64,000 bases of DNA from UBA6624 sp964507645 (GTDB taxonomy: Bacteria > UBP7 > UBA6624). The notes under the pieces are model-generated. The model worked only from the letters and a program-made list of their open reading frames with translations, was not told the origin of the DNA and searched no databases. Shown here piece after piece: positions 42,382-50,858 of the stretch. Every line of letters starts with the position of its first letter. Position 1 is the first letter of the stretch. The stretch lies in contig CAZDPU010000003.1 in the NCBI GenBank assembly GCA_964507645.1, forward strand, positions 1 through 64,000, given 5' to 3'. A program made the translations under genes and the position numbers.

Positions 42382-43356
42382 TTATTGTTCGTTTAATCGA
42401 CTTATAAGCCTTTTGCAAAGAACTCCAATCATTTTTTTCCTATAACTTACAGGAAGTGTTAGGTTGTTATAAGGTTGAGATTTTTTTTGAATTTTTTCTG
42501 AAATTTCAGTAATGATTTTTTCAGACAGCTTCTCCCCTTTAAATTTGCTTGTTTCAGCATCATTAATTATTGGGTAAGTTCCAACTGCTCCAAGAACAAC
42601 TCTTAAGCTCTTCATTTTTCCCTTTTTATCTTTCTCAAGGGCCCCTGCCACTGAAACAAGGGGGTAGTCAAAAGTGTCTCTGACTCTTAATTTCTCATAT
42701 CCTGTTTTTATTTTTTCAATATTTTTTGGAAGTTTTATTCTTGTAATTATTTCTTTGTTCTCTTTTATGTTTCGCTTGATTCCATCATGTACATAAAAAT
42801 CTTGTGAATCAAGTGTTCTTTTCCCATCAAGTCCTTGAAGTTCATATTTTGCATTAACCGCTACAAGCATGGGAGCTGAATCGCTTGAGAAAGTAGCTAC
42901 GCAGTATTCCTTCTGGGGGATAACCCTACATTCATCTGCTTCTGCCTTTAGGCAGGAACCCAAAGACGTTCTCCAAAATGATGTCTGGTTGTAAAAGTAG
43001 CACCTGTTGTCTATCAGTAGATTTCCGCCTATTGTTCCTGTTTTTCTGACAAGAACACTTCCAATCTGACTACAAGCTTCAAAAAGTCCAGGAAAAGTTT
43101 TTTTAGTTATTTCGTTCCTTGTTATCGAATCTAAAGTTGCCAAAGAGCCAATTTCATTTTTCTTAATGAAATCTAACTTTTTAATTTGTTTCAAGCTTAT
43201 TAAGTGAGGCTTGACGTTTAGTCTATTTTTGTAATTTTGTAAAAGATCTGTTCCTCCAGAAACATAATCAAAACCTTCATCTTTCACCTCTTTTGCAATC
43301 TTTATAGCTTCTTCGATAGATGATGGAGCATGTATTTCAAAAGGTGGCAATATCAT
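42382..43356 (-). CDS. hcrB: FAD subunit with 4Fe-4S loop, 4-hydroxybenzoyl-CoA reductase beta type
   Basis: 324 residues. The FAD-binding site is GGTDLLQNYK and TIGGNLLID, as in CoxM/XdhB. Unlike those, an insertion of about 40 residues carries four Cys: C119, C135, C143 and C152, in the contexts NRCYFYNQ, SLGSCLK, ADECRVI and KEYCVA. Spacings of 16, 8 and 9 match those I recall for the [4Fe-4S] loop of the Thauera HcrB subunit. This implies an extra cluster that can run the enzyme in the reducing direction. It overlaps the large subunit by 4 bp. Confidence 0.82.
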   Translation of the reverse strand: MILPPFEIHAPSSIEEAIKIAKEVKDEGFDYVSGGTDLLQNYKNRLNVKPHLISLKQIKKLDFIKKNEIGSLATLDSITRNEITKKTFPGLFEACSQIGSVLVRKTGTIGGNLLIDNRCYFYNQTSFWRTSLGSCLKAEADECRVIPQKEYCVATFSSDSAPMLVAVNAKYELQGLDGKRTLDSQDFYVHDGIKRNIKENKEIITRIKLPKNIEKIKTGYEKLRVRDTFDYPLVSVAGALEKDKKGKMKSLRVVLGAVGTYPIINDAETSKFKGEKLSEKIITEISEKIQKKSQPYNNLTLPVSYRKKMIGVLCKRLISRLNEQ

Positions 43357-45713
43357 TTCTTTTTACCTAAGGCTGAGATTATTTTTTCAGGGGTCATGGG
43401 TAGGTTTCTCAATCTGACACCAACAGCATCATAAATTGCATTTGCAACTGCCGGGAGTATTGGAAGTATCGGCCCCTCTCCCGCTTCTTTTGCCCCAAAT
43501 GGACCTTCAGGATCTTCAGATTCAACTATAAAAACATCTACATCTGGCATCATTGTTGGGGGTATGCATCTGTAGTCCAAGAGGTTGCTGTTTTCAATTC
43601 TTCCAGTGCCTCTGTTGTAGTCAAAAGATTCCATTAGAGCTTGTCCTAAACCCATATGAATGCATCCTTCAATTTGACCTTCAACAGAAAGTGGGTTAAG
43701 TGCTTTTCCACAATCATGTGCTGCCCACACTTTTTCAACTTTCACTAAACCTGTGTCAGGATCTACTTCTAGTTCACACACGTAAGCATTCATTGAGTAA
43801 GAGGGAGAAAGCCCTGCAGCGGCACCTTTATGAGAGCCTCCCATTGGTGCTCCCTTTTCTGACTCCTTACCCCTCAGTTCATCCACTCTTGGCAAGTCTG
43901 GATTTAAATTTGGAGCTTGATAATGCCCTTTTCCATGGAGTGCTCCAGAATCATGAAGAGCTTCTCTTATTGCTTCAATTATAGATATCGAATTTTCATT
44001 TTTAAAATCAAAAATTTTGTCATTTTCCATAACTAGGTTTGTTTTTTTTGTTCCCATTATTTTTGAAGCAGCATCTAATATTTGATTTTTTACATCTTGT
44101 GCTGCTCTTTTTGCAGCTAAACCAGCCATAAAGGTTACCCTCGAAGAGTATGAACCTAGATCTATTGGTGCTGTATCTGTATTTCTCGAGTAGATTCGAA
44201 TTCTCGACATATCACACTTTAGAACCTCTCCCACGCATTGTGCCAGCATTGTGTCAGAACCTTGCCCTATTTCTGCAGCTAAGGAGTGAACTGTAACACC
44301 TCCATCAAAATCAATTTTTACATGAACAGTTGATTGAGGCATTCTTTCCCAGTTTATAGGAAGGGCACTTCCTGATATGTAAAAACCGCAACCTATACCT
44401 ATCCCTTTGCCATAAGGAAGTTTTTTAAATTTTTTATCCCAACCTGAAGCATTCTTAACTTTTTCTATACATTCTTTTATTCCGCAAGAGGTTATACGAA
44501 AACCATTTGCTGTTATTGAATTTGCTTCATAGGCATTTCTTAGACGTATTTCACATGGGTCTATATTTGCCTCTTCAGCAACTTCATCTATTAGTGTCTC
44601 TATTGCAAATCTAGAGTTGACAGCGCCATGACCTCTCATTGCACCAGAAGCCGGTTTATTTGTATAGACTCTTTTTCCAGTGTAATCAAAGTTTTTTATT
44701 TTGTATGGTCCGAGACTTAGAACACCATTGTAATAAGTTGTTATAACCCCAAAACTCCCCCATGCTCCTCCATCTATGAGAGCATCGATTCCCAGTGATG
44801 TAAGCTCTCCATTTTTATTTGCTGAAATCTGCATTTCTGTTTTTGTTGGATGCCTTCCATGATTGCTGATGAAAACCTCATCACGATCAAATAATATTTT
44901 TACAGGCTTGCCTGTCTTTTTTGATAGTATTGCTGCTGCCATTTCATGAGGAAAAGGATCGCTTTTCCCTCCAAAACCTCCACCAACATAAGGTCTTATT
45001 ACTTTTATCTTATGCATTGGCATTTCCATGACTTCAGAAAGAGATCTGTGAAGATAATGAGGAACTTGAGTTGCACTCCACACAGTTAGTCTTTTGTCTG
45101 ATCCATAGCTTGCAACAACTCCCATTGGCTCTGTAAAAGCATGAGTTACCCCATTGAAAGAAAACTTCCCTTTTTTGACTATTGGAGATTCTTTGATAGC
45201 TTTTTCAACGTTACCAAAATTTTGATTGACTGTTTTGAATATATTGCCTTCGTATTTTGACCATGGCTGTATTTTTTGATCAATATTGGTTATAGGTTCT
45301 AAAGATTTTTCAGGTTTTAAAATTGCAGGAAGCTCTTCGTATTCAACATCTATTAAATCAAGGGCTTTTATTGCAGTTTCTTCATCTATTGCTGCCACTG
45401 CAGCAACTTGATCACCAATGAATGTTACTTTTTCAACAGCAAAGGCAGTTTCGTCTTTTGTTATAGGCAAAACACCAAATCTGTTTTGAGAGTCTTTTGA
45501 CGTTGCTACAGCAAAGACTCCCTTTAGAGCCTTTGCCTTTGAATAGTTTATTTTTTTAATCTTGGCATGGGCAAAAGGACTTCTCAATATTTTACCAATA
45601 AGCTGCCCTGGCAAAATGATATCATCAACATAAACTGCCTGGCCTGTGACCTTTGCAGCACCATCAACAAGAGGAGTTCTTTTCCCAACAGTGTGGTTTT
45701 TCTTAATCGGAAT
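43353..45713 (-). CDS. hcrA: Molybdopterin-binding subunit, 4-hydroxybenzoyl-CoA reductase alpha type
   Basis: 786 residues when read from an ATT at 45713; the first conventional start codon (TTG at 45614) would remove the conserved VGKRTPLVDGAAKVTGQAVY. The Mo-cofactor and substrate regions are complete: GGGFGGKSDPF, SGAMRGHGAVNSRFAIETL, IGQGSDTMLAQ and the catalytic Glu in GAKEAGEGP near the end. The GAMRGHG loop is unlike CoxL of CO dehydrogenase (AYRCSFR). It binds Mo-pterin cytosine dinucleotide. The missing start is a notable oddity; an unusual ATT start, translational coupling to the upstream gene or a sequence error could explain it. Confidence 0.85.
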   Translation of the reverse strand: MPIKKNHTVGKRTPLVDGAAKVTGQAVYVDDIILPGQLIGKILRSPFAHAKIKKINYSKAKALKGVFAVATSKDSQNRFGVLPITKDETAFAVEKVTFIGDQVAAVAAIDEETAIKALDLIDVEYEELPAILKPEKSLEPITNIDQKIQPWSKYEGNIFKTVNQNFGNVEKAIKESPIVKKGKFSFNGVTHAFTEPMGVVASYGSDKRLTVWSATQVPHYLHRSLSEVMEMPMHKIKVIRPYVGGGFGGKSDPFPHEMAAAILSKKTGKPVKILFDRDEVFISNHGRHPTKTEMQISANKNGELTSLGIDALIDGGAWGSFGVITTYYNGVLSLGPYKIKNFDYTGKRVYTNKPASGAMRGHGAVNSRFAIETLIDEVAEEANIDPCEIRLRNAYEANSITANGFRITSCGIKECIEKVKNASGWDKKFKKLPYGKGIGIGCGFYISGSALPINWERMPQSTVHVKIDFDGGVTVHSLAAEIGQGSDTMLAQCVGEVLKCDMSRIRIYSRNTDTAPIDLGSYSSRVTFMAGLAAKRAAQDVKNQILDAASKIMGTKKTNLVMENDKIFDFKNENSISIIEAIREALHDSGALHGKGHYQAPNLNPDLPRVDELRGKESEKGAPMGGSHKGAAAGLSPSYSMNAYVCELEVDPDTGLVKVEKVWAAHDCGKALNPLSVEGQIEGCIHMGLGQALMESFDYNRGTGRIENSNLLDYRCIPPTMMPDVDVFIVESEDPEGPFGAKEAGEGPILPILPAVANAIYDAVGVRLRNLPMTPEKIISALGKKK

Positions 45714-46212
45714 TCCTCATTTTCTTAGCAGCTTTCTTTATAGATTTGACAATTTTTATATATCCAGTGCATCTGCACATGTTTCCTGAAATTTCTTGTT
45801 TTATTTCTTCATCTGTGGGGTTTTTGTTTTTTTTCAAGAGAGCGAAGCTTGTCATTATGAATCCAGGAGTGCAAAATCCACATTGGCTACCTCCTTCAGT
45901 ATGAAAGCATTCTTGTATGGGGTGCATGTTTTCATTTTCTTGAAGAGACTCTATGGTTTTGATTTTTTTCCCTATTGCTTGAATTGCGAGTGTTAGACAT
46001 GATAAAACCGGTTCTCCATCTAGTAAAACTGTACAACAGCCACATGTACCCATATCACAACCTCTTTTTGTTCCGGTTAGGTTTAATTTATACCTAATGA
46101 CATCTAGGAGTAAATCGTTTGGATTTATTGCTAATTCATAAATGTTGTCATTTATGTCTAATTTAATAATTTTTTTTGTTAATTTTTTATTTGGAAATGG
46201 AATTAATGTCAT
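45703..46212 (-). CDS. hcrC: [2Fe-2S] subunit of molybdenum hydroxylase
   Basis: 169 residues. It carries two [2Fe-2S] clusters: the plant-type one in RGCDMGTCGCCTVLLDG with the fourth Cys in PVLSC, and the second in CGFCTPG plus MCRCTGY. It passes electrons between the Mo site and the FAD/Fe-S subunit. First of four genes in the unit; its end overlaps the large subunit's probable start. TAAAAT lies 8 nt before its ATG. Confidence 0.93.
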   Translation of the reverse strand: MTLIPFPNKKLTKKIIKLDINDNIYELAINPNDLLLDVIRYKLNLTGTKRGCDMGTCGCCTVLLDGEPVLSCLTLAIQAIGKKIKTIESLQENENMHPIQECFHTEGGSQCGFCTPGFIMTSFALLKKNKNPTDEEIKQEISGNMCRCTGYIKIVKSIKKAAKKMRNSD

Positions 46213-46226
46213 AAGATTGAATTTTA
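46213..46226 (-). promoter_or_regulatory. Probable -10 hexamer of the HBCR-type operon
   Basis: On the minus strand TAAAAT (46226-46221) ends 8 nt before the ATG at 46212, with no Shine-Dalgarno sequence. Confidence 0.45.
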
Positions 46227-46230
46227 TTAC

Positions 46231-46236
46231 TATTAT
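46231..46236 (+). promoter_or_regulatory. Probable -10 hexamer of xdhC
   Basis: TATTAT ends 8 nt before the ATG at 46245. It is back to back with the divergent HBCR-type promoter in a 32-bp gap. Confidence 0.45.
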
Positions 46237-46244
46237 TAAGAAAT

Positions 46245-47033
46245 ATGCATAATTTCAAATTTAGAAAAAGAATAGTCTCTCTTTTGGAAAAAGGGGAGGT
46301 TTTTGCTGTTGCAAAACTGATACTGGTTAACGGACATGCGCCACAAACTCCAGGAACCTCCATGATAATCAAAAGGAACAAAAGCATTGAGTTCACAATC
46401 GGAGGAGGCCCTTTTGAAGCTGAGGTTATCGAAGATGCTCTCAGCTTGATTAATTCTGAAAAAGTGATTATCCAAAAGAAGTACAAGCTCAATATTAAAG
46501 AATTAGGGATGTATTGTTCAGGAGAGGCAGTTGTGTTGATTGAAGTTTTGAAACCTCCTCCAAAATTATTTATTTTTGGTGCAGGTCATGTGGGAGGTAA
46601 GCTGGCAGTTATTTCCTCACAGCTTGATATTTTTAATATTTTTTTGATAGATGATAGAAAAGAATTTCTTGACGAAGGTTTGTTTTCTCAATATGAAAAT
46701 TTGAAACTAATTCACACAGACGAAAAATGGATAAAGGGCGTTCCGGAGCCCGACAAAGATTCTTTTTTGGTTGTTTTAACGCGATGTCATGGAACAGACA
46801 AAAATTTAATAAAAAACTATATTGATAAAAATTATGCTTATTTGGGGATGCTTGGAAGCCAAACAAAAGTTAAAAAAATGTGGAAAGAACTTCAGATTGA
46901 GGGTGTGGATGAAGAAAACCTAAAAAAAGTTTATGCACCAATCGGCTTGAAGATAAGCGCAAAAAACCCCTCAGAGATATCAATTTCAATATTAGGTGAA
47001 ATTTTAAAAATAAAAACAGCTATCTCAAACTGA
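46245..47033 (+). CDS. xdhC: XdhC/CoxI-family molybdenum-enzyme maturation protein
   Basis: 262 residues. N-terminal XdhC part: AVAKLILVNGHAPQTPGTSM and GGGPFEAEVIEDAL. C-terminal Rossmann part: KLFIFGAGHVGGKLAVI and FLVVLTRCHGTDKNLI, then LGMLGSQTKVKKMW. XdhC proteins bind the Mo cofactor, help its sulfuration and insert it into hydroxylases. The gene is divergent from the hydroxylase operon, 32 bp away, fitting a shared function. Confidence 0.9.
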   Translation: MHNFKFRKRIVSLLEKGEVFAVAKLILVNGHAPQTPGTSMIIKRNKSIEFTIGGGPFEAEVIEDALSLINSEKVIIQKKYKLNIKELGMYCSGEAVVLIEVLKPPPKLFIFGAGHVGGKLAVISSQLDIFNIFLIDDRKEFLDEGLFSQYENLKLIHTDEKWIKGVPEPDKDSFLVVLTRCHGTDKNLIKNYIDKNYAYLGMLGSQTKVKKMWKELQIEGVDEENLKKVYAPIGLKISAKNPSEISISILGEILKIKTAISN

Positions 47034-48678
47034 GAAGCCTTTTTCTTTCAATAGGGCTAAGGACAAAAAGAATTATGAGCTTCAGAAGATTCAAGCCTAT
47101 TGCTAATGGAATGAAATAAGCATCACTCTCAGTCATTAGTTTATAAGTTGATCCTGATAGTAGCCCTAACCCTACAGCAGGTAAAAATATTGATATCCAA
47201 GCTGGATAGTTGTCAGCAGAATCTAGTTTTTTTGACAATGGAAGAGCTGGGTTCAGTATGGTATCAAGCTTCACAGAAAGAAGGCAATCCAAAACAAGGG
47301 AAACAACCATCATTATTGTGTATTTAACAAGAGCACCGTCAGCCCCTACTCCATGAAAAAGAAAATGAACAGTTAAGCCATAAAAGATTGTGATTGGCCC
47401 AAGGTAAATAAGCCATGTTAAGAATAATGTACATCTATGAATAAAAAGAGGATCTATTGGAAGGGAAAGAAACCTGAGCCCCCCATCACCATGCTTGGCA
47501 TATCTAAACTGGTGCACAAAGCTTGTGGATCCAAGTATGCCAATTGCTGGCATTAATGCGGAGAATCCAATCATCAGTCTCCTTCCCCAGGTAACTTGGT
47601 TTTCTGGACTTATGATATGAGACATTTCTCCTGGTCTAAACCATGCTATTAAAAAGGGAATTGCCAATAAAACATATAGTGGAGGTATGTTTTGTTTTAG
47701 TCTTTCCTCCCATTGTAAATGCCTGAAAAGCAAATGGATAATTGCACCTTTTTTGCCTAAAAATTTTGGCCACAGTCTTGCAATTGCATATTTTTTTATT
47801 TTTCTTTTGGCAATTTGCTTACTCAACAAAAAATCAAAAGATTTAAGTGTAGGCAGCGTGAAAAGAATTGATACAAGGATTGCAATTCCTGTTGCTTTCA
47901 CATATTCTGTAAGATATGCTCCATTCATAAACTCAAACATCATTGAGAACCATGCAGGTGGTAGATACCATATGCTAGATCCAGATGAAAGATTTAAATG
48001 TAATGCTAAGGACTGTGTATGCCCTGTGCTTGACCAAACAACAAACCAACCTAGTACAGAAACCATGGTTAGGCTTGTTGCCCAGGAAAGATGAGGTCTT
48101 AGGAACTTTATCCTCCACAATATTGAATAAAACAGTATTGTGAAAGATTGTGTAAATGCTGTAAAAAACAGAGAGACCAAAATAAGACCTATAAAAGAAG
48201 TTGCTATTCCAAGGATTGACTCAAAATTAAACCCAGAGCTCAAATAAGGCTTCATTCTTAGGAATATTGTTGATGGGAGATTGAAGAATATTGACCAGAT
48301 TGTTCCGAATATAAAAAGAACAAAAAGTTTTGCTTTTGCAAAATCCGAAGGAGATAAAGGAAGAGACCTTAAAAGCAAATTTCCTTGATGGGAAAGAATC
48401 AAGTGTCCCATATTCAAGGAGGTGAAGCCCAAGAGTATAAAAAAAAGCAATGAAAGTGAAACAAAATTTGTAGTTAACAAAGATCCATATTGCCAAAGTA
48501 CAGAAAAAACATAACCTATAGAAGCAAGGCCAACAAGCGGAATTAAGAAACCTATGTTTTCAGCAATTTTAGATTCAAGAATCTTTCCCAAGATGCCACC
48601 AATTTTTATAGAAATTCCTCTCCTGAATGAAATCAATTCCATTCTTAAGAGAGCATTGAATGCTGATCTTTTATTCAA
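47020..48678 (-). CDS. Large ABC-exporter permease
   Basis: 552 residues with about 12 hydrophobic helices. Near residue 105 LLRSLPLSPSDFAKAKL is the ABC-2 coupling-type loop. It lies right after an ABC ATPase with a 4-bp overlap and must be its membrane partner. The size (two six-helix halves) suggests a single-chain permease. Substrate unknown. Its 3' end overlaps xdhC by 14 bp. Confidence 0.72.
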   Translation of the reverse strand: MNKRSAFNALLRMELISFRRGISIKIGGILGKILESKIAENIGFLIPLVGLASIGYVFSVLWQYGSLLTTNFVSLSLLFFILLGFTSLNMGHLILSHQGNLLLRSLPLSPSDFAKAKLFVLFIFGTIWSIFFNLPSTIFLRMKPYLSSGFNFESILGIATSFIGLILVSLFFTAFTQSFTILFYSILWRIKFLRPHLSWATSLTMVSVLGWFVVWSSTGHTQSLALHLNLSSGSSIWYLPPAWFSMMFEFMNGAYLTEYVKATGIAILVSILFTLPTLKSFDFLLSKQIAKRKIKKYAIARLWPKFLGKKGAIIHLLFRHLQWEERLKQNIPPLYVLLAIPFLIAWFRPGEMSHIISPENQVTWGRRLMIGFSALMPAIGILGSTSFVHQFRYAKHGDGGLRFLSLPIDPLFIHRCTLFLTWLIYLGPITIFYGLTVHFLFHGVGADGALVKYTIMMVVSLVLDCLLSVKLDTILNPALPLSKKLDSADNYPAWISIFLPAVGLGLLSGSTYKLMTESDAYFIPLAIGLNLLKLIILFVLSPIERKRLLSLR

Positions 48679-49427
48679 AGTCTTTCAATTATTTCTTGAG
48701 AAAGATCAAAATAGCTTTTTTCCTGAGCTTCTTTCCTGAAGAGCTTTTCGAGATTTCCAGGGTTTTCATTAATCTCTTTTTTGTCTAAATTGTGTTTTAT
48801 TTCTCCATCAATAAGTATTGTGACTTTGTCACAAACTCTTTCAACAACCTCAACTATATGACTTGAATATATGATTGTTTTTCCCTGCTTCGAAAAATCT
48901 TGAATAAGGTCTCTGAAAACAAGAACAGCATTTACATCCATTCCTGATAAAGGTTCATCTAGAAGAAGTATCTCAGGATTATGCAAGACTGAGGAAGATA
49001 TCATTATTTTTTGTTTCATTCCCCTTGAAAATGATGACATTTTTTCATGTATAACATGTCCAAGTTGGAAAAGGTCTAAAAGATCATCGATTTTGCTTTG
49101 AACTTCATTTCTTGACATATTGTGGATTTCTCCAATTACATGGAGGAATTCGTGAGGTGTCAAGTGTTCATATATCGTTAATTCCTCAGGAACAAAACCA
49201 ATTAGCCTTCTTGCTTCAATTGGATTTTTATAGGGATTTAGTCCATTGATTTTTATTTCTCCTGAATCAGGTTTCAGCAACCCTAGAAGTAATTTTATCG
49301 TTGTGGATTTTCCAGCACCGTTTGGCCCTAGGTATCCGTGAATCATTTTTGGCTTTACCTCTAAAGAGATATTTCTTAATACATTATTGTCTCCATAAGA
49401 CATGCATACGTTTTTTATTTCTATCAT
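48675..49427 (-). CDS. ABC transporter ATPase
   Basis: 250 residues. Walker A GPNGAGKST, Walker B ILLLDEPLSGMDV, signature FSRGMKQKIMIS (a LSGGQ variant common in ABC-2 exporter ATPases) and switch SSHIVEV. C-terminal residues 215-250 are Glu/Lys rich. It supplies energy for the 552-residue permease downstream. 18 nt separate it from the DUF2905 gene. Confidence 0.9.
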   Translation of the reverse strand: MIEIKNVCMSYGDNNVLRNISLEVKPKMIHGYLGPNGAGKSTTIKLLLGLLKPDSGEIKINGLNPYKNPIEARRLIGFVPEELTIYEHLTPHEFLHVIGEIHNMSRNEVQSKIDDLLDLFQLGHVIHEKMSSFSRGMKQKIMISSSVLHNPEILLLDEPLSGMDVNAVLVFRDLIQDFSKQGKTIIYSSHIVEVVERVCDKVTILIDGEIKHNLDKKEINENPGNLEKLFRKEAQEKSYFDLSQEIIERL

Positions 49428-49445
49428 TATTTTCTAATTGTAAAA

Positions 49446-49670
49446 TTATTTTGTAAAGTTTCCAATGCCAAGTCTATACAAAAATGTGAGGATTAAAGAT
49501 ATAAGTATCATCGATGTTATAGGCATATAAAAATTCCAATTTTTATTTTTTAAAAAAATATCTCCTGGAAGTTTGAAAATTTGCAATCCTGCAATTTCAA
49601 AAATATAAACTATGAAAGAAAGGAGGATAACAAAAATTCCTAAAAACAAAATTGCTTTTGAAGCAGTCAT
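49446..49670 (-). CDS. DUF2905-family membrane protein
   Basis: 74 residues with two helices. The sequence between them, FKLPGDIFLKNKNWNFYMPI, fits the family pattern LPGDI...F.FP. Function is unknown. In many bacteria DUF2905 genes sit near Holliday junction genes (ruv) and yebC, so its presence here beside rusA and yebC fits that neighbourhood. It overlaps rusA by 4 bp. Confidence 0.78.
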   Translation of the reverse strand: MTASKAILFLGIFVILLSFIVYIFEIAGLQIFKLPGDIFLKNKNWNFYMPITSMILISLILTFLYRLGIGNFTK

Positions 49671-50119
49671 TTTTCAATTTCTTCAAGGAGGGAAACTTCT
49701 ACCTCTACCCTGGGTGCTTCGCCTTGTGCTGCTATTATCTTTTTTACAATCAACTCTGAAACCTGTCCGTCATCATTGTATATAACACCACTTAATCCAT
49801 CTTTGATTGACTTTCCAACATTGTCAGCATCGGGTCTTTTTGCATGATGCCTTTCGGGCCTTGGATTTTTTTTCCTGTATTGGCTTTTTGGACATGGGAA
49901 AAAGGCGCGAATTGTTAAACGTACTGGTCCACTAGCCATGCAAAGTTCATTTTCTCCAAATCCAAGTTTTATTTTTTCAATCTTTGCCATGTGGCTAATA
50001 TCCGCTTTATAAGACCTGCTGCCTTTAGGGTCTACAGCTGCAACAAACTTCCCCCTTCTGTAAAATCTTGGCCTGCCTTGCGGTACAGGTTTTCCGGGGA
50101 CGGTGAATTTTATTATCAT
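49667..50119 (-). CDS. rusA: RusA-family Holliday junction endonuclease
   Basis: 150 residues from MIIKFTVPGKPVPQGRPRF, whose ATG overlaps the yebC stop. The RusA core is clear: HAKRPDADNVGKSIKDGLSG and VIYNDDGQVSELIVKK hold the catalytic Asp residues. RusA cuts Holliday junctions and is typically phage-derived. Hand-counted lines within it gave 37, 47 and 52 percent GC against about 25-33 percent in neighbours, which suggests transfer. It is placed where ruvC often follows yebC; no ruvC is in the window. Confidence 0.9.
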   Translation of the reverse strand: MIIKFTVPGKPVPQGRPRFYRRGKFVAAVDPKGSRSYKADISHMAKIEKIKLGFGENELCMASGPVRLTIRAFFPCPKSQYRKKNPRPERHHAKRPDADNVGKSIKDGLSGVIYNDDGQVSELIVKKIIAAQGEAPRVEVEVSLLEEIEK

Positions 50120-50856
50120 TGCTGAAGCACATTCTCGTCTATATTTAAATTTGTCCAAACGCAATTTACGTCTTCAAGATCTTCTAATTGCTCTAATAGC
50201 TCAATTATTGAATTTTGTTTTTCTTGATTCTCAATTAAGCTTTCTGGATGGAAGATTATTCTTGTCGTTGTTTTTTCATTTGTTCCCTTTTGTAATGCAT
50301 CACTTGCCTCTGATGTTAAATTAAGAGGAACAGTAACAATTGTTTCATTCTCAAATGTTTCAACTTCGAGATAATCCTCAATTCCGGAATCGATAAGTAT
50401 TTCCAATACTTCTTCTTCTTGCATTTTCCTAAAGATTTTTACTATACCGCATTTTTTAAAAAGATAAGAAACTGCTCCAGAGCTTGCCAAAGTCCCTCCT
50501 TTTTTGTTTAGAGCTGTTCGAACTTCTGCTGCTGCTCTGTTTTTATTATCGGTCATTATTTCTATAAGTATTCCAATTCCGCCAGGGGCATAAGCTTCGT
50601 AGATTATTTTTTCAAATGAATTTGAATCAGAATTTTGAGCAGCTTTTATGGATGATTTTATTTTTTCTTTTGGAAAATTTAATTCTTTTGCTCTTTCGAC
50701 AGCAGATCTTAAAGAGAAATTGAAATTAGGATCTGATCCTCCTTCTTTTACAGCAACCATTATCTCTCTTGAAACTTTTGCGAAAGCTTTACCTCTTTTT
50801 GCATCTACTGCAGCTTTTCTATGTTGTATATTTGCCCATTTACTATGTCCTGCCAT
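50116..50856 (-). CDS. yebC: YebC/PmpR-family protein
   Basis: 246 residues. Classic N-terminus MAGHSKWANIQHRKAAVDAK, then YEAYAPGGIGILIEIMTDN and LNKKGGTLASSGAVSYLF. YebC proteins were described as transcription regulators; some relieve ribosome stalling at polyproline. Both roles are family knowledge. It follows mlaD by 2 nt. Confidence 0.95.
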   Translation of the reverse strand: MAGHSKWANIQHRKAAVDAKRGKAFAKVSREIMVAVKEGGSDPNFNFSLRSAVERAKELNFPKEKIKSSIKAAQNSDSNSFEKIIYEAYAPGGIGILIEIMTDNKNRAAAEVRTALNKKGGTLASSGAVSYLFKKCGIVKIFRKMQEEEVLEILIDSGIEDYLEVETFENETIVTVPLNLTSEASDALQKGTNEKTTTRIIFHPESLIENQEKQNSIIELLEQLEDLEDVNCVWTNLNIDENVLQQ

Positions 50857-50858
50857 AA

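Noticed and set aside
43353..46212. Form I aerobic CO dehydrogenase (CoxLMS)
   Set aside because: The active-site loop is GAMRGHG rather than AYRCSFR, and the FAD subunit has the extra four-Cys loop of HcrB.
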